The notes under the pieces were generated by a model. The model searched no databases. It saw nothing but the letters and a program-made list of their open reading frames with translations, and was not told where the DNA came from. DNA of 21,374 nucleotides, from the NCBI GenBank assembly GCA_048498995.1, contig JBEHWX010000098.1, forward strand, positions 1 through 21,374, in the 5' to 3' direction. Position numbers and translations under genes: made by a program. Positions 1 through 7,579 of the stretch are shown here, one piece after another. Within the stretch, counting starts at the first letter, position 1; every line of letters begins with the position of its first letter. The stretch is from JBEHWX01 sp048498995. GTDB lineage: Bacteria > Bacteroidota > Ignavibacteria > OLB7.

Positions 1-76
1 ACTACCGAGCGATATCGTGTATCTGGCGCACGTTCGTTCTTCCATTTCCCTTGCCGAATGCCTGAGTCAAGATACG

Positions 77-100
77 AGGCGCACGTCTTCAGCGTGCGCG
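77..100 (+). repeat. Solitary copy of the GGCGCACG palindromic repeat
   Basis: The stem GCGCACG / CGTGCGC around TCTTCAG is nearly identical to the stem-loop at 6362-6384, and the following bases (TTGCCGACGTGGGG) resemble the array's TTGCCAACGCGGGA. It is therefore an isolated member of the same dispersed extragenic repeat family. Confidence 0.6.
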
Positions 101-216
101 AATTTGCCGACGTGGGGCGGCCACCGGGCGCCGCCAGTTCGGAGCATTCGTAACTCTCACCACGCGCCGAAGCGGGAGCCTGCGTCGCGTTCGGTCCGGA
201 TTACCTCCGCCCTCGT

Positions 217-224
217 TATCTTCC
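217..224 (+). promoter_or_regulatory. Putative -7 box TATCTTCC before the macro-domain gene
   Basis: TATCTTCC lies four bases before the ATG at 229. The same octamer precedes recG (1796-1803). It resembles the Bacteroidota -7 consensus TAnnTTTG. If used, the transcript would have almost no leader, which fits the lack of a Shine-Dalgarno. I see no clear -33 element. Confidence 0.3.
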
Positions 225-228
225 TCCC

Positions 229-831
229 ATGAGCACTACCGATATTTCCATTCACCTGAAGGCCTATCATCCCGCCATGGAGTACGCATGGCGCGAGTAC
301 TTCGACGAGTTCGACGACGTGACCGTCTCCAGCGGCGATATCCTCCGCGAGAAGGCGGACGCGATCGTCAGCCCCGCCAACAGTTTCGGCTACATGGACG
401 GCGGCATCGATCTGGTCTACAGCCAGCACTTCGGCTGGGACCTGGAGAAACGGCTCCGTAAGCTGCTGGTGGCCGAGCATCACGGCGAGCTGCCGGTGGG
501 GCAGGCGGTGATCGTCGAGACCGGCAACCCCGACCTGCCGCACCTGATCAGCGCGCCGACGATGCGCGTGCCGATGGACATCTCCGAGACCGTGAACGTC
601 TACCTGGCGTTCCGCGCCATTCTCCGCGCCGTTCGGGAGCACAACCGGACCTCGGAGCGACCGATCCGGAGCGTGCTCTGTCCGGCGCTCGGCACCGTGG
701 AGGGGCGCGTTCCCTACGATCGCTGCGCCTGGCAGATGTATTACGCCTACGCGGTTGTGGTTCTCGGACGCGTCGAGACGATGGGAGGCCTTGCCCGCGC
801 GGTGGAAGGACACATCGATCTTCTCCGGTGA
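229..831 (+). CDS. Macro-domain (ADP-ribose-binding) protein
   Basis: This 200-residue protein looks like a stand-alone macro domain, a fold that binds or hydrolyses ADP-ribose and related nucleotides. The signatures seen are a GDI segment with its Asp near residue 37, and SPANSFGYMDGGID at residues 48-61, which corresponds to the family's NAAN...GGGG/GGID loop. A later PALGT segment (about 150) fits the second phosphate-binding loop region. There is no signal peptide or membrane segment, so it is probably cytoplasmic. The ATG is preceded by TATCTTCC rather than a Shine-Dalgarno. The single MDGGID loop, lacking the usual run of glycines, is closest to phage-tail/DUF-type macro proteins as I know them. 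The substrate is not predictable. No ADP-ribosyltransferase or NADase partner is adjacent. Confidence 0.85.
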   Translation: MSTTDISIHLKAYHPAMEYAWREYFDEFDDVTVSSGDILREKADAIVSPANSFGYMDGGIDLVYSQHFGWDLEKRLRKLLVAEHHGELPVGQAVIVETGNPDLPHLISAPTMRVPMDISETVNVYLAFRAILRAVREHNRTSERPIRSVLCPALGTVEGRVPYDRCAWQMYYAYAVVVLGRVETMGGLARAVEGHIDLLR

Positions 832-930
832 TCGACGAGTTGCTGTTGACTTTCCCGAGCTTCGATGTTGGCCGTGGTCAAACGGAGTCAGTACTTCGCT
901 TGATAGCGGTGCTCTGCCGCAAAATTCAGG

Positions 931-1554
931 TCAGGCAAAGAGCGCGATCAGATTCTCGATCTCCGCAGCGGTGAATTCTTTTTCACATTCAAAGCAGCGA
1001 AAAATGGTGGATAGGAAAATTCGAGCATCTCGATGGGTAATTCCGTGTGACTGGGGGCCCCTGAGTGGAAGGGTGTTAATCGCTCGTGTGATCTGAGCGG
1101 AAAATGCACGTGTTCTCTCGTTGGTTCTGTTTGTCGCAGCAAATAGTGCTTCGACAATTGCGCTATTGTCCGTGCGGTTGATGAGCAATATTCTGCAGGC
1201 GCGTAGACTCCTGATGGCATTTTCAACCTGTGAAATTGTTGCTTGCAGCCAGTCTGTAGTGCTGGTGTTGAACGGAATTCGTTGTATCTGCGTTGCTAAT
1301 ATATTGCAATGCCGATTTGCAAGCGTTGCTAGTTCGTTGACGATTCCTCGGTCGGTTTCGTCGAAAACGATGATTAGTGTGTCGCGTATAGGATCGTAGA
1401 TATTGCCAAGATCTTGATCTGTCATGATAAATTTTGATATGGATCTTGAGGTCTCGTTTTGGAGAATGTGATGTCGAGCCGGTATTCTCAGTTCAAATGT
1501 ATAGTTATTGCGCGCTAAAGTCAAGCGGTGAGATGTTCTGAGGGGGGTAAGCAC
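931..1554 (-). CDS. Hypothetical protein in an AT-rich pocket
   Basis: An open frame of 207 codons begins at a GTG (1554); an in-frame ATG at 1425 would give 164 residues starting MTDQDLGNIYD. The sequence is protein-like (amphipathic, with alternating hydrophobic stretches such as TLIIVFDE and RACRILLINRT) but I recognise no family. It has no signal peptide. A CFEC dyad lies near the C terminus. The surrounding DNA is visibly richer in A and T than recG or the macro gene, suggesting recent acquisition. Neither start has a clear Shine-Dalgarno; ATG 1425 is preceded by the AT-rich TATCAAAATTTATC. The competing forward frame at 1121-1399 looks less protein-like. The gene call is moderate and the function unknown. 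Confidence 0.45.
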   Translation of the reverse strand: MLTPLRTSHRLTLARNNYTFELRIPARHHILQNETSRSISKFIMTDQDLGNIYDPIRDTLIIVFDETDRGIVNELATLANRHCNILATQIQRIPFNTSTTDWLQATISQVENAIRSLRACRILLINRTDNSAIVEALFAATNRTNERTRAFSAQITRAINTLPLRGPQSHGITHRDARIFLSTIFRCFECEKEFTAAEIENLIALFA

Positions 1555-1795
1555 GACGTTGATTCCGATCTTCGGCGATTCAGAAAATCCACCTGACTAT
1601 TGCGTTGCGATGCTTGTGGGGCCCGAAAATTTGGAAATCAAGATTTTTACCTACGCATACCTGATGTTTGATGTCTTTGCGTGTATCAAAACGTAACCGT
1701 GCGATGGTTGGTCGTATGGGCTACACATTCGGGATGACGCATGGACATGGAGAAGCATCCGGGAGAGTGCTGACTAACTTGCCCCGCGTCGTTCG

Positions 1796-1803
1796 TATCT
1801 TCC
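1796..1803 (+). promoter_or_regulatory. Putative -7 box TATCTTCC before recG
   Basis: The octamer TATCTTCC, identical to that at 217-224, ends 11 bases before the preferred recG start at 1815 and is preceded by TTCG. It supports the downstream ATG over the upstream in-frame ATGs from 1668. No convincing -33 TTTG is seen at the expected distance. Confidence 0.3.
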
Positions 1804-1814
1804 CGGTTCACGCT

Positions 1815-4055
1815 ATGGCCAAACGAACGACGAAACCGAAGCCGCCGGCCGATCTTCCCGAAGAGGAGCTCGTCCCGAGCGAAATGAACCACGACGCGAG
1901 CTTTCCCCTCCAGTTCATCAAGGGGATCGGCCCGGCGCGCGCATCCGCGCTGGCCGAGCTCGGTGTCCACTCCCTGCGCGATCTGCTCCTGTTCACCCCG
2001 CGCAAGTACCTCGACCGCCGCACGGTCCTCACGCTCCGTCAGACCCGCCTGCTCCTGGCCGGCGATGAAGGGCTCCCGGACGAGGTGACCGCGCTGGTCG
2101 AGATCCGAAGAATGGAGATGCCGCAGTCGGCCCGGGGGCGGAAGCGCCTGGTGATCCGCGTCTTCGATGCCAGCGGCGAGGCCAACCTCGTCTTCTTCCA
2201 GGGAGCGCAGTACTTCGTCAAGTCGTATCAGACCGGCGATCTGCTCGCGATCAGCGGCCCCCCGGAGCTCTTCAACGGGATGCTGCAGTGGACCCATCCG
2301 GAGATCGAGCGGATCGATCCGGAGGAGATCAAGCTGATCCACGGCGGGCGGATCATCCCGCAGTACCGCGAGACCGCCAAGATGAAGAGCGCCAAGCTCA
2401 GCTCGCGGTCGGTCAGGACGCTCATGGAGCGGATGCTCGAGGCCTACGGCGAGGAGGAGCTGCGCGAGGTGCTTCCGGAGGATATCCTCCGGAGCCACGA
2501 TCTGATGCCCCTCCGGGAGGCGGTCCGGGAGCTGCATTTCCCCTCGGAGGAGGAGCGGCTCGACCGCGCCCGCTATCGCATGAAGTTCGAGGAGCTCTTC
2601 TTCTTCGAGCTCGGCCTGGCGCTCCGCAAGGAGATCGCGCAGACCCGGGAGGCCGGCATCTCCTTCGACTCGCACAGCAAGCTCGCGCGCGCGCTGCTGG
2701 AGAATCTCGGCTTCGAGCTCACCGGCGCCCAGCGTCGCGTGCTCCGCGAGATCCTCGACGACATGGCCACCCCGCGCGCCATGAACCGGCTCCTGCAGGG
2801 AGATGTCGGCTCCGGCAAGACCGTGGTGGCGATCCTGGCGATGCTCGTGGCCGTCGACAATGGCTACCAGTGCGCCTTCATGGTCCCGACGGAAATCCTC
2901 GCCGAGCAGCATACCCGCACCCTCCTCAAGCTGCTCGATGGTCTCGGCGTCAACGTGGTGCAGCTGGTCGGCGGACAGAAGAAGAAGCTCCGTGAGGAGA
3001 TCCTCTACCGGATCCGGCAATCGGACGCGCAGATCGTCGTCGGCACGCACGCGCTGTTTCAGGAGGAGGTCGAGTACGGCAACCTGGGGCTGGTGGTGAT
3101 CGACGAGCAGCACCGATTCGGCGTCGAGCAGCGCGCCACGCTCCGGAACAAGGGGCGACGTCCCGATACGCTGATCATGACCGCCACCCCGATCCCGCGC
3201 ACGCTGACGATGACTCTCTACGGCGATCTCGACGTTTCGGTGATCGACGAGCTGCCGGCCAACCGGAAGCCGGTCCGGACCGCTATCCGCTTCGAAAGCC
3301 AGATCAACGACGTCTGGGCGTTTCTGAGAACCGAGGCGCAGGCGGGGCGTCAGAGCTATATCGTCTATCCGCTGGTCGAGGTCTCGGAAAAAGTGGAGGC
3401 CAAGTCAGCCGTGGAGCACTTCGAGTATCTTTCTGGTGGCGTCTTCCCCGACCTGCGTGTCGGGCTGCTCCACGGCCAGATGTTCTGGTACGAGAAGGAG
3501 GAGACGATGCGCGATTTTCTGGAGCGGAAGATCGATATCCTGATATCCACGACCGTGATCGAGGTCGGCATCGACGTGCCGAACGCCAGCGTGATGGTGA
3601 TCGAGAACTCGGAGCGCTTCGGGCTCTCCCAGCTCCACCAGCTCCGCGGCCGGGTGGGGCGAGGGAACGATCAGTCGTACTGCATCCTCCTAACGAAGGA
3701 TCATTTCCGGTATCACATGCGTCCGGGGATGTCGCAGAACGATGCCCGCAAGGAGCGGAACGCGTCGATCCGACGGCTTCAGGCGATGGTCGAGACCAAC
3801 GACGGGTTCCGGATCAGCGAGATCGATCTGGAGCTCCGCGGACCGGGAGATCTGGTCGGCACCAGACAGAGCGGGCTGCCGGAGTTCCGCCACGCCAACA
3901 TCGTGACCGATGGCCCGATCGTTGTCGCGGCCAGGGAGGCGGCCTTCGCGGTGGTTGGGGAGGACCCGGACCTTCGCATGGAGAAACATTCCATGATGAG
4001 GGAGGTCTTCTCCAAAGCGGTGCGCCGGTCGATGCGCTATGCCGATGTCGGCTGA
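1815..4055 (+). CDS. recG: ATP-dependent DNA helicase RecG
   Basis: RecG is a superfamily 2 helicase that regresses stalled replication forks and processes branched recombination intermediates. The 746-residue product has an N-terminal helix-hairpin-helix/wedge entry (FIKGIGPARASALAELG, about 34-50), an OB-fold wedge domain, Walker A GDVGSGKT (329-336), DEQH box (430-433) followed by RFGVEQR, motif III TATPIPRTL (456-464), motif VI QLRGRVGRG (609-617) and the RecG-specific C-terminal LRGPGDLVGTRQSG (674-687). Length is normal or slightly long. The frame is open back to ATG 1668, but those 49 codons lie in AT-rich sequence and do not resemble RecG, so I start at MAKRTTKPKP. No Shine-Dalgarno is visible. 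It is probably transcribed alone; the next gene starts 127 bp later. Confidence 0.97.
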   Translation: MAKRTTKPKPPADLPEEELVPSEMNHDASFPLQFIKGIGPARASALAELGVHSLRDLLLFTPRKYLDRRTVLTLRQTRLLLAGDEGLPDEVTALVEIRRMEMPQSARGRKRLVIRVFDASGEANLVFFQGAQYFVKSYQTGDLLAISGPPELFNGMLQWTHPEIERIDPEEIKLIHGGRIIPQYRETAKMKSAKLSSRSVRTLMERMLEAYGEEELREVLPEDILRSHDLMPLREAVRELHFPSEEERLDRARYRMKFEELFFFELGLALRKEIAQTREAGISFDSHSKLARALLENLGFELTGAQRRVLREILDDMATPRAMNRLLQGDVGSGKTVVAILAMLVAVDNGYQCAFMVPTEILAEQHTRTLLKLLDGLGVNVVQLVGGQKKKLREEILYRIRQSDAQIVVGTHALFQEEVEYGNLGLVVIDEQHRFGVEQRATLRNKGRRPDTLIMTATPIPRTLTMTLYGDLDVSVIDELPANRKPVRTAIRFESQINDVWAFLRTEAQAGRQSYIVYPLVEVSEKVEAKSAVEHFEYLSGGVFPDLRVGLLHGQMFWYEKEETMRDFLERKIDILISTTVIEVGIDVPNASVMVIENSERFGLSQLHQLRGRVGRGNDQSYCILLTKDHFRYHMRPGMSQNDARKERNASIRRLQAMVETNDGFRISEIDLELRGPGDLVGTRQSGLPEFRHANIVTDGPIVVAAREAAFAVVGEDPDLRMEKHSMMREVFSKAVRRSMRYADVG

Positions 4056-4182
4056 GCGGCCGTTTCACGCAACCATCCGCCATTTCGGCGTGTTATGACA
4101 GGAAGAGGAATCTCCCGGGTTCTATCCTTCGTGGCCCGTGTCCGGACCACGGTCGAATTCGGGCAACCAGTTGTGGTGCGTT

Positions 4183-5037
4183 ATGCGGCATTCTTCCCTG
4201 CTTCTTCTTCTCGGATCGCTGGTTCTGGCCCCCGGCGGGCTCGCGGCGCAGGAGGCACAGCCGGCCGAGCTTCCGGTGACCGGCCTTGCCCGCTCCGGTG
4301 ACAGCACGGTCGTCGCGCGCGCCGGCGCCGCGAAGGTGCCCCCGGCCAAAGCCGATCCGCTGGCGGTCGTCAGCGGCGGCGATGCGCGCAGGGGAGGGGA
4401 GGCGCTCGATTCGACCGACGAGGAGCCGCCGATTCCGCTCCGGTTCGACTGGCGACTGCTCGTCGGTGGGGCGATGCCCCTCGGCGAGTTCGGCGAGCAG
4501 AGCGGCGTGCGCCCCGGCTTCGCCCGCGTGGGATTTTCCCTCGGCGCCGACTACGTGCTCGGCACCGAGAACTTCGGCTGGATCAACAGCCTTCTTCTCT
4601 CCCTGAACCCGTCCGATATTCCCTCCACCCACAAGGCGGTCTATTCCACGCTCGATCTTCCCCCGAACACGACCGTCGATGTCGGCCCCTGGTACACGCT
4701 CTGGGTTTCGACCGGGTTCCAGTACGCGATCGCTCCGGCCGACGCGACCCGGCTCTTCGCAATCGGGCAGGTCGGCGTGCTGGTGAGCCGGAGCTCGGAC
4801 GTGCGGTTCAACGTGGAGGGGGTCGACTTCCGCCAGGCGCCGGTCTGGGCCGGATCGCTGGCGTTTTCGCTCGGCCTCGGCGCCGAAGTGGCCGAGCACG
4901 TGGTGATTTCCGGCCGCTACATGCTGTCGACTCCCACCTACGATCTCTACATTACCGGCCCCGAGGGGCTGTCGATTCACAATCTCTACGACCAGCCGAT
5001 CTCGCTGCTGCAGCTGCTCGTGGGAATTTCCTTCTGA
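4183..5037 (+). CDS. Outer-membrane beta-barrel protein, hypothetical
   Basis: The protein has 284 residues from ATG 4183. It begins MRHSSLLLLLGSLVLAP, a Sec signal peptide with likely cleavage after GLAA (about residue 22). A polar Ala/Pro-rich linker follows, to about residue 95. The remainder alternates hydrophobic and polar residues in strand-sized segments (FRFDWRLLVGGAMPLGEFG-like start, then GFSLGADYVLG, TLWVSTGFQYAI, SLAFSLGLGAEV, VVISGRYML) and ends in a C-terminal Phe (LLVGISF), as barrel proteins do. This is the usual look of an OmpA-N-like or porin-like eight-strand barrel. The frame is open 15 codons upstream, but the signal peptide fixes the start. No specific function can be assigned. 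A weak box, TATCCTTC, lies near 4123. Confidence 0.7.
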   Translation: MRHSSLLLLLGSLVLAPGGLAAQEAQPAELPVTGLARSGDSTVVARAGAAKVPPAKADPLAVVSGGDARRGGEALDSTDEEPPIPLRFDWRLLVGGAMPLGEFGEQSGVRPGFARVGFSLGADYVLGTENFGWINSLLLSLNPSDIPSTHKAVYSTLDLPPNTTVDVGPWYTLWVSTGFQYAIAPADATRLFAIGQVGVLVSRSSDVRFNVEGVDFRQAPVWAGSLAFSLGLGAEVAEHVVISGRYMLSTPTYDLYITGPEGLSIHNLYDQPISLLQLLVGISF

Positions 5038-5054
5038 TCCGGTCCGCTCCGGCG

Positions 5055-5080
5055 TCTCCAGGCGCGGGAGTTGCTGGAGA
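5055..5080 (+). repeat. Small inverted repeat between OMP and membrane-protein genes
   Basis: TCTCCAG (5055-5061) and CTGGAGA (5074-5080) form a perfect 7-bp inverted repeat with a 12-base spacer, just after the OMP stop. No T tract follows, so it is at best a weak attenuator or 3' end stabiliser. Confidence 0.25.
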
Positions 5081-5098
5081 GTCTATCCACTGACGGCA

Positions 5099-5347
5099 AT
5101 GACACTTTCGGTCATTATCGGATCGATCGGCGTTGGGCTACTACTGGTGGCGTTTCTGCTGAACCTGTTCGGCTGGCTCGACCAGCGGAGCCGGATTTAC
5201 GCGGTACTCAACATTATCGGTGCCGGCCTCTCCTGCTACGCATCGCTGCTGATCGACTACATTCCGTTCGTGGTGCTCGAGGCCACCTGGACCATCGTCG
5301 CCCTTGTGGGACTGTTCCGGGGACCCGCGAACGAGAGCCGGAAGTGA
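5099..5347 (+). CDS. Small three-TM membrane protein, CBU_0592-like
   Basis: This 82-residue protein is mostly hydrophobic, with three probable membrane helices (about 4-26, 33-51 and 54-74) and a polar tail PANESRK. The pattern VGLLLVAFLLNLFGW, then RIYAVLNIIGAGLSCYASL, then IPFVVLEATWTIVALVGLF matches the CBU_0592-like small membrane protein family as I recall it; these have no established function. The start ATG 5099 is the first Met and has no obvious Shine-Dalgarno. The pirin gene begins 28 bp downstream on the same strand, so the two are probably cotranscribed. Confidence 0.75.
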   Translation: MTLSVIIGSIGVGLLLVAFLLNLFGWLDQRSRIYAVLNIIGAGLSCYASLLIDYIPFVVLEATWTIVALVGLFRGPANESRK

Positions 5348-5375
5348 GATTCGATACGCAATTCCGCGAGGCTCA

Positions 5376-6071
5376 ATGCAGCAGATCATCAAGGCCGACC
5401 GGCGACACTTCGCCGACTTCGGCTGGCTCCGTAGCCACTGGCTCTTTTCCTTCTCCGATTACTACGATCCCGAGAACGAGGACTTCGGTGTCCTCCACGT
5501 CTTCAACGACGAATTCGTGGAGCCGGGGACCGGCTACCCGTTCCATCCGCATCATGAGATGGAGATCGTCACCATCGTTCTCGAGGGGGAGATCACACAC
5601 GAGGACACCCTCGGCAACGAGCTGGTGGTCCGCGCCGGCGAGGTGCAGCGGATGTCCGCCGGCAGCGGCGTGGCCCACTCGGAGTACAACCTCGGTACGA
5701 CCCCCGTTCACCTTTTCCAGATCTGGATCACCCCGTCGGTGGCCGGCCTGGAGCCGGAGTATGCCGAGCGAAAGATCGACTGGGAGGCGGCACGGAACCG
5801 GCTCCAGCCGATCATTGCCGGCGATGGCGTGGCCGATGCCATCACGATCCATCAGGACGCGACGATCTACCTCGGCGAGCTCGACCCGACCACGATCGTG
5901 GAGCATCACGAGATGCCCGGACGGCGAACGTTCCTCTACGTGATGAGCGGGGAGATCCTGCTGAACAGCGAGACGCTCGGCGAGGGAGATCAGCTCCGCG
6001 CGATGGGGGAGGAGGTGATCTCCTTCCAGGCCGGCACGCATGCCCGCGTGCTCCTGATCGACCTGCCGTGA
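5376..6071 (+). CDS. Pirin-family bicupin (YhhW-like)
   Basis: Pirins are two-domain cupins binding one metal; E. coli YhhW has quercetin 2,3-dioxygenase activity in vitro, but the physiological substrate is generally unknown. The 231-residue length is typical. The metal ligands expected from YhhW are present at H57 and H59 (FHPHHEME) and H101 and E103 (GVAHSEYN). N-terminal landmarks include WLRSHWLFSFSDYYDPENEDFG, shortened here to its core SHWLFSFSDYYDP. The C-terminal cupin (about 140-231) ends GTHARVLLIDLP. ATG 5376 follows GAGG (5367-5370) at Shine-Dalgarno spacing, so it is preferred over upstream in-frame codons. It lies downstream of a small membrane gene and is followed by a strong hairpin. 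Confidence 0.92.
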   Translation: MQQIIKADRRHFADFGWLRSHWLFSFSDYYDPENEDFGVLHVFNDEFVEPGTGYPFHPHHEMEIVTIVLEGEITHEDTLGNELVVRAGEVQRMSAGSGVAHSEYNLGTTPVHLFQIWITPSVAGLEPEYAERKIDWEAARNRLQPIIAGDGVADAITIHQDATIYLGELDPTTIVEHHEMPGRRTFLYVMSGEILLNSETLGEGDQLRAMGEEVISFQAGTHARVLLIDLP

Positions 6072-6156
6072 GGTGAACCGCGGAGATGATCGCGGTGCGA
6101 TATCGGATGGTAGTGTCGGCGTGATATGCAGACGATATCGGTATGAAAACATGAAG

Positions 6157-6188
6157 AACGGGGCGCTCGAACCATCGAGCGCCCCGTT
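6157..6188. terminator. Perfect 14-bp hairpin terminator after the pirin gene
   Basis: AACGGGGCGCTCGA (6157-6170) pairs perfectly with TCGAGCGCCCCGTT (6175-6188) around the loop ACCA, followed by a short TTG. It lies 86 bp past the pirin stop. An A-rich stretch on its left (GAAAACATGAAG) would give a T-rich tail in the reverse direction, so it may also stop transcription arriving from the reverse-strand genes to the right. Confidence 0.8.
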
Positions 6189-6206
6189 TGCATACGAGCT
6201 CCAGCC

Positions 6207-6456
6207 AGGCGCACGTTATTGCCAACGTGCGAGACCATCGGTAGGCGCACGCCTTTCGCGTGCGCCATTGCCAACGCGGGAAATCATCGGGACGCGCGTC
6301 ATTGCCAGCGCGAGAAATCCCGGTATAGGCACATCATTGCCAATCTGAGAGATCGTCGGTAGGCGCATGTCTTCAGCGTGCGCCATCGTCAACGCGGGAA
6401 ATCGTCGGCATGCGCACGTCGTCGCCAACGCGAGAAATCATCGACGTGCGCACTCC
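6207..6456 (+). repeat. Array of six degenerate palindromic extragenic repeats
   Basis: Six head-to-tail imperfect units begin near 6207, 6243, 6290, 6327, 6361 and 6410. The shared core is approximately CATTGCCAACGCGAGAAATC followed by ATCGGTAGGCGCACG. Short units are about 35 bases. The two long units (6243, 6361) carry an extra stem-loop: GGCGCACGC (6244-6252) with GCGTGCGCC (6258-6266), and GGCGCATG (6362-6369) with CGTGCGCC (6377-6384). The array fills the space between two converging genes. The units have no unique spacers and are degenerate, unlike CRISPR. Another copy is at 77-100. Confidence 0.8.
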
Positions 6457-6487
6457 AGGATACTTGAATGCGCTCGCTCGGCCCTCC

Positions 6488-7483
6488 TCAGGCCGTCATT
6501 TTCCAGGCGTTGAGGATCTGGCGCTCCTTCTCCGGCGAGAGTCCGGCGCGGAGCTCCTGATCGGCCGGACGCGTCCGGTCCCAGGCGAGCGTGTCGGCGA
6601 TCGTCTGCTCGACGGTTCGGAACGTGAGGCCGTCGGCGACCGCGCGTGCACAGCTCACCCGCGAGAACCCGGCCGAATCCTCCGTATCCGGGACGCTCAT
6701 CGGAATCTCGCTCCAGAGCGCCGCTCCCTGATCGATGAGAAAGCTCTTGTCCACCCAGACCAGCTTCGCGTCCGAGCCGGAGACTCGCTTGCAGGCTTCC
6801 AGCAGCTCCGACATCGGCACCGGCGCGTCGGGGCCGGTCGCATTGTAGATGCCGGCCTTACGCTGCTCGGCCATCCTGACGATCCAGCCGGCAAGATCCC
6901 GGACGTCGATGAACTGCGTCGGCTCGGCGCCGTCGCCGGGGGCGACCACCTCGCCACCGAGCGCGATCCGGTGCGGCCAGTAGGTGAAGCGGTCGGTGGG
7001 ATCGTTGGGTCCGACGATCAGCCCCGCGCGCACCGAGAGCACGCGTCCCGGCATCGCCTGTTCGGCCGCCTCCTCGCAGAGCGCCTTCAGCGCGCCGTAG
7101 GTTTCGCCGGTAATCTCCTCGACGGTCGGATCCTCGATTATCGCGACCGGCCCCGACTCGTCCATCTCCGGCTTACTGAAATCGCGGTAGACCGAGATGC
7201 TGGAGACGAACGTGTAATGCTCCACCGCGTCGGCGAGCAGGCCGGCGGTGGCGCGAAGCTGGCGCGGGAAGTATCCGCAGGTATCTATGGCCGCGTCCCA
7301 CCGGCGCCCCTGAAGCGCGGAGAGATCGTCGTTGCGATCGCCGACGAGCTTCTCGACCTCGGGGAACAGATCGGGGTTGTGCTTGCCGCGGGTGAAGATC
7401 GTGACGGTGTGACCACGCTCGAGCGCGGCCTCCACGATATGGCGGCCGAGGAAGACCGTGCCGCCGATGATCAGCAGATTCAT
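6488..7483 (-). CDS. Extended SDR / NAD-dependent epimerase-dehydratase family protein
   Basis: This 331-residue Rossmann-fold oxidoreductase belongs to the extended short-chain dehydrogenase superfamily. The N terminus MNLLIIGGTVFLGRHIV has the cofactor-binding motif in the GGTxFLG form (about 7-13). An Ser-Ser pair (FVSSISVY, 92-99) and YGALK (Tyr129, Lys133) fit the catalytic Ser and YxxxK. FIDVRDLAGW (191-200) and YNATGPD (213-219) are typical of the sugar-epimerase branch. The substrate cannot be named; GGTxFLG homologues are often annotated only as epimerase/reductase. I start at ATG 7483, immediately before MNLLIIGG; GAGG lies about 9 bases upstream. The 19 codons further upstream read as repeat-like intergenic sequence. 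It shares strand with the next two genes but is separated by 85 bp. Confidence 0.9.
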   Translation of the reverse strand: MNLLIIGGTVFLGRHIVEAALERGHTVTIFTRGKHNPDLFPEVEKLVGDRNDDLSALQGRRWDAAIDTCGYFPRQLRATAGLLADAVEHYTFVSSISVYRDFSKPEMDESGPVAIIEDPTVEEITGETYGALKALCEEAAEQAMPGRVLSVRAGLIVGPNDPTDRFTYWPHRIALGGEVVAPGDGAEPTQFIDVRDLAGWIVRMAEQRKAGIYNATGPDAPVPMSELLEACKRVSGSDAKLVWVDKSFLIDQGAALWSEIPMSVPDTEDSAGFSRVSCARAVADGLTFRTVEQTIADTLAWDRTRPADQELRAGLSPEKERQILNAWKMTA

Positions 7484-7560
7484 GAGTGAGCCTCGAATAT
7501 TGGATGCATGATTGTCGTTGCCGTGCGTCGGACGTCGCATGATTGCTAGGATGCGTACGT

Positions 7561-7579
7561 GGCGATGCCTACCATCGCC
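7561..7579. repeat. Hairpin spanning the stop codon of the Asp-box gene
   Basis: GGCGATG (7561-7567) and CATCGCC (7573-7579) form a perfect 7-bp stem with loop CCTAC, and the TAG stop of the reverse-strand gene (7569-7571) lies in the loop. There is no T tract. Nearby GCATGATTG occurs twice (7506-7514 and 7537-7545), and GTCATTGCGGGG (7600-7611) resembles common GTCATTGC extragenic repeats. This stretch looks like repeat debris that includes the end of the gene. Confidence 0.35.

Larger units (their letters stand above)
1..228. other. Gene-free leader with one palindromic repeat copy
   Basis: I see no convincing gene here; the only open frame across it reads as low-complexity, Arg/Ser-rich sequence. 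A 7-bp perfect inverted repeat, GCGCACG (79-85) and CGTGCGC (93-99) with loop TCTTCAG, matches the long unit of the array at 6207-6456, including the loop. The macro-domain gene begins right after this region, behind the box TATCTTCC (217-224). Confidence 0.5.

Noticed and set aside
1121..1399. Forward 92-codon frame in the AT-rich pocket
   Set aside because: It overlaps the longer reverse-strand frame, which reads more like a protein; the forward product is Ser/Ile/Cys-rich without structure.
1668..1814. RecG starting at the upstream ATG 1668
   Set aside because: The extra 49 residues do not resemble RecG and come from AT-rich intergenic sequence; ATG 1815 lies just after a TATCTTCC box and begins a typical RecG N terminus.
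6207..6456. Repeat array as a CRISPR
   Set aside because: The units are imperfect, of two lengths, and directly abut one another without unique spacers; no cas genes are present.
6410..7489. 359-codon forward open frame opposite the epimerase gene
   Set aside because: The reverse frame carries the GGTxFLG and YxxxK motifs; the forward frame starts inside the repeat array.
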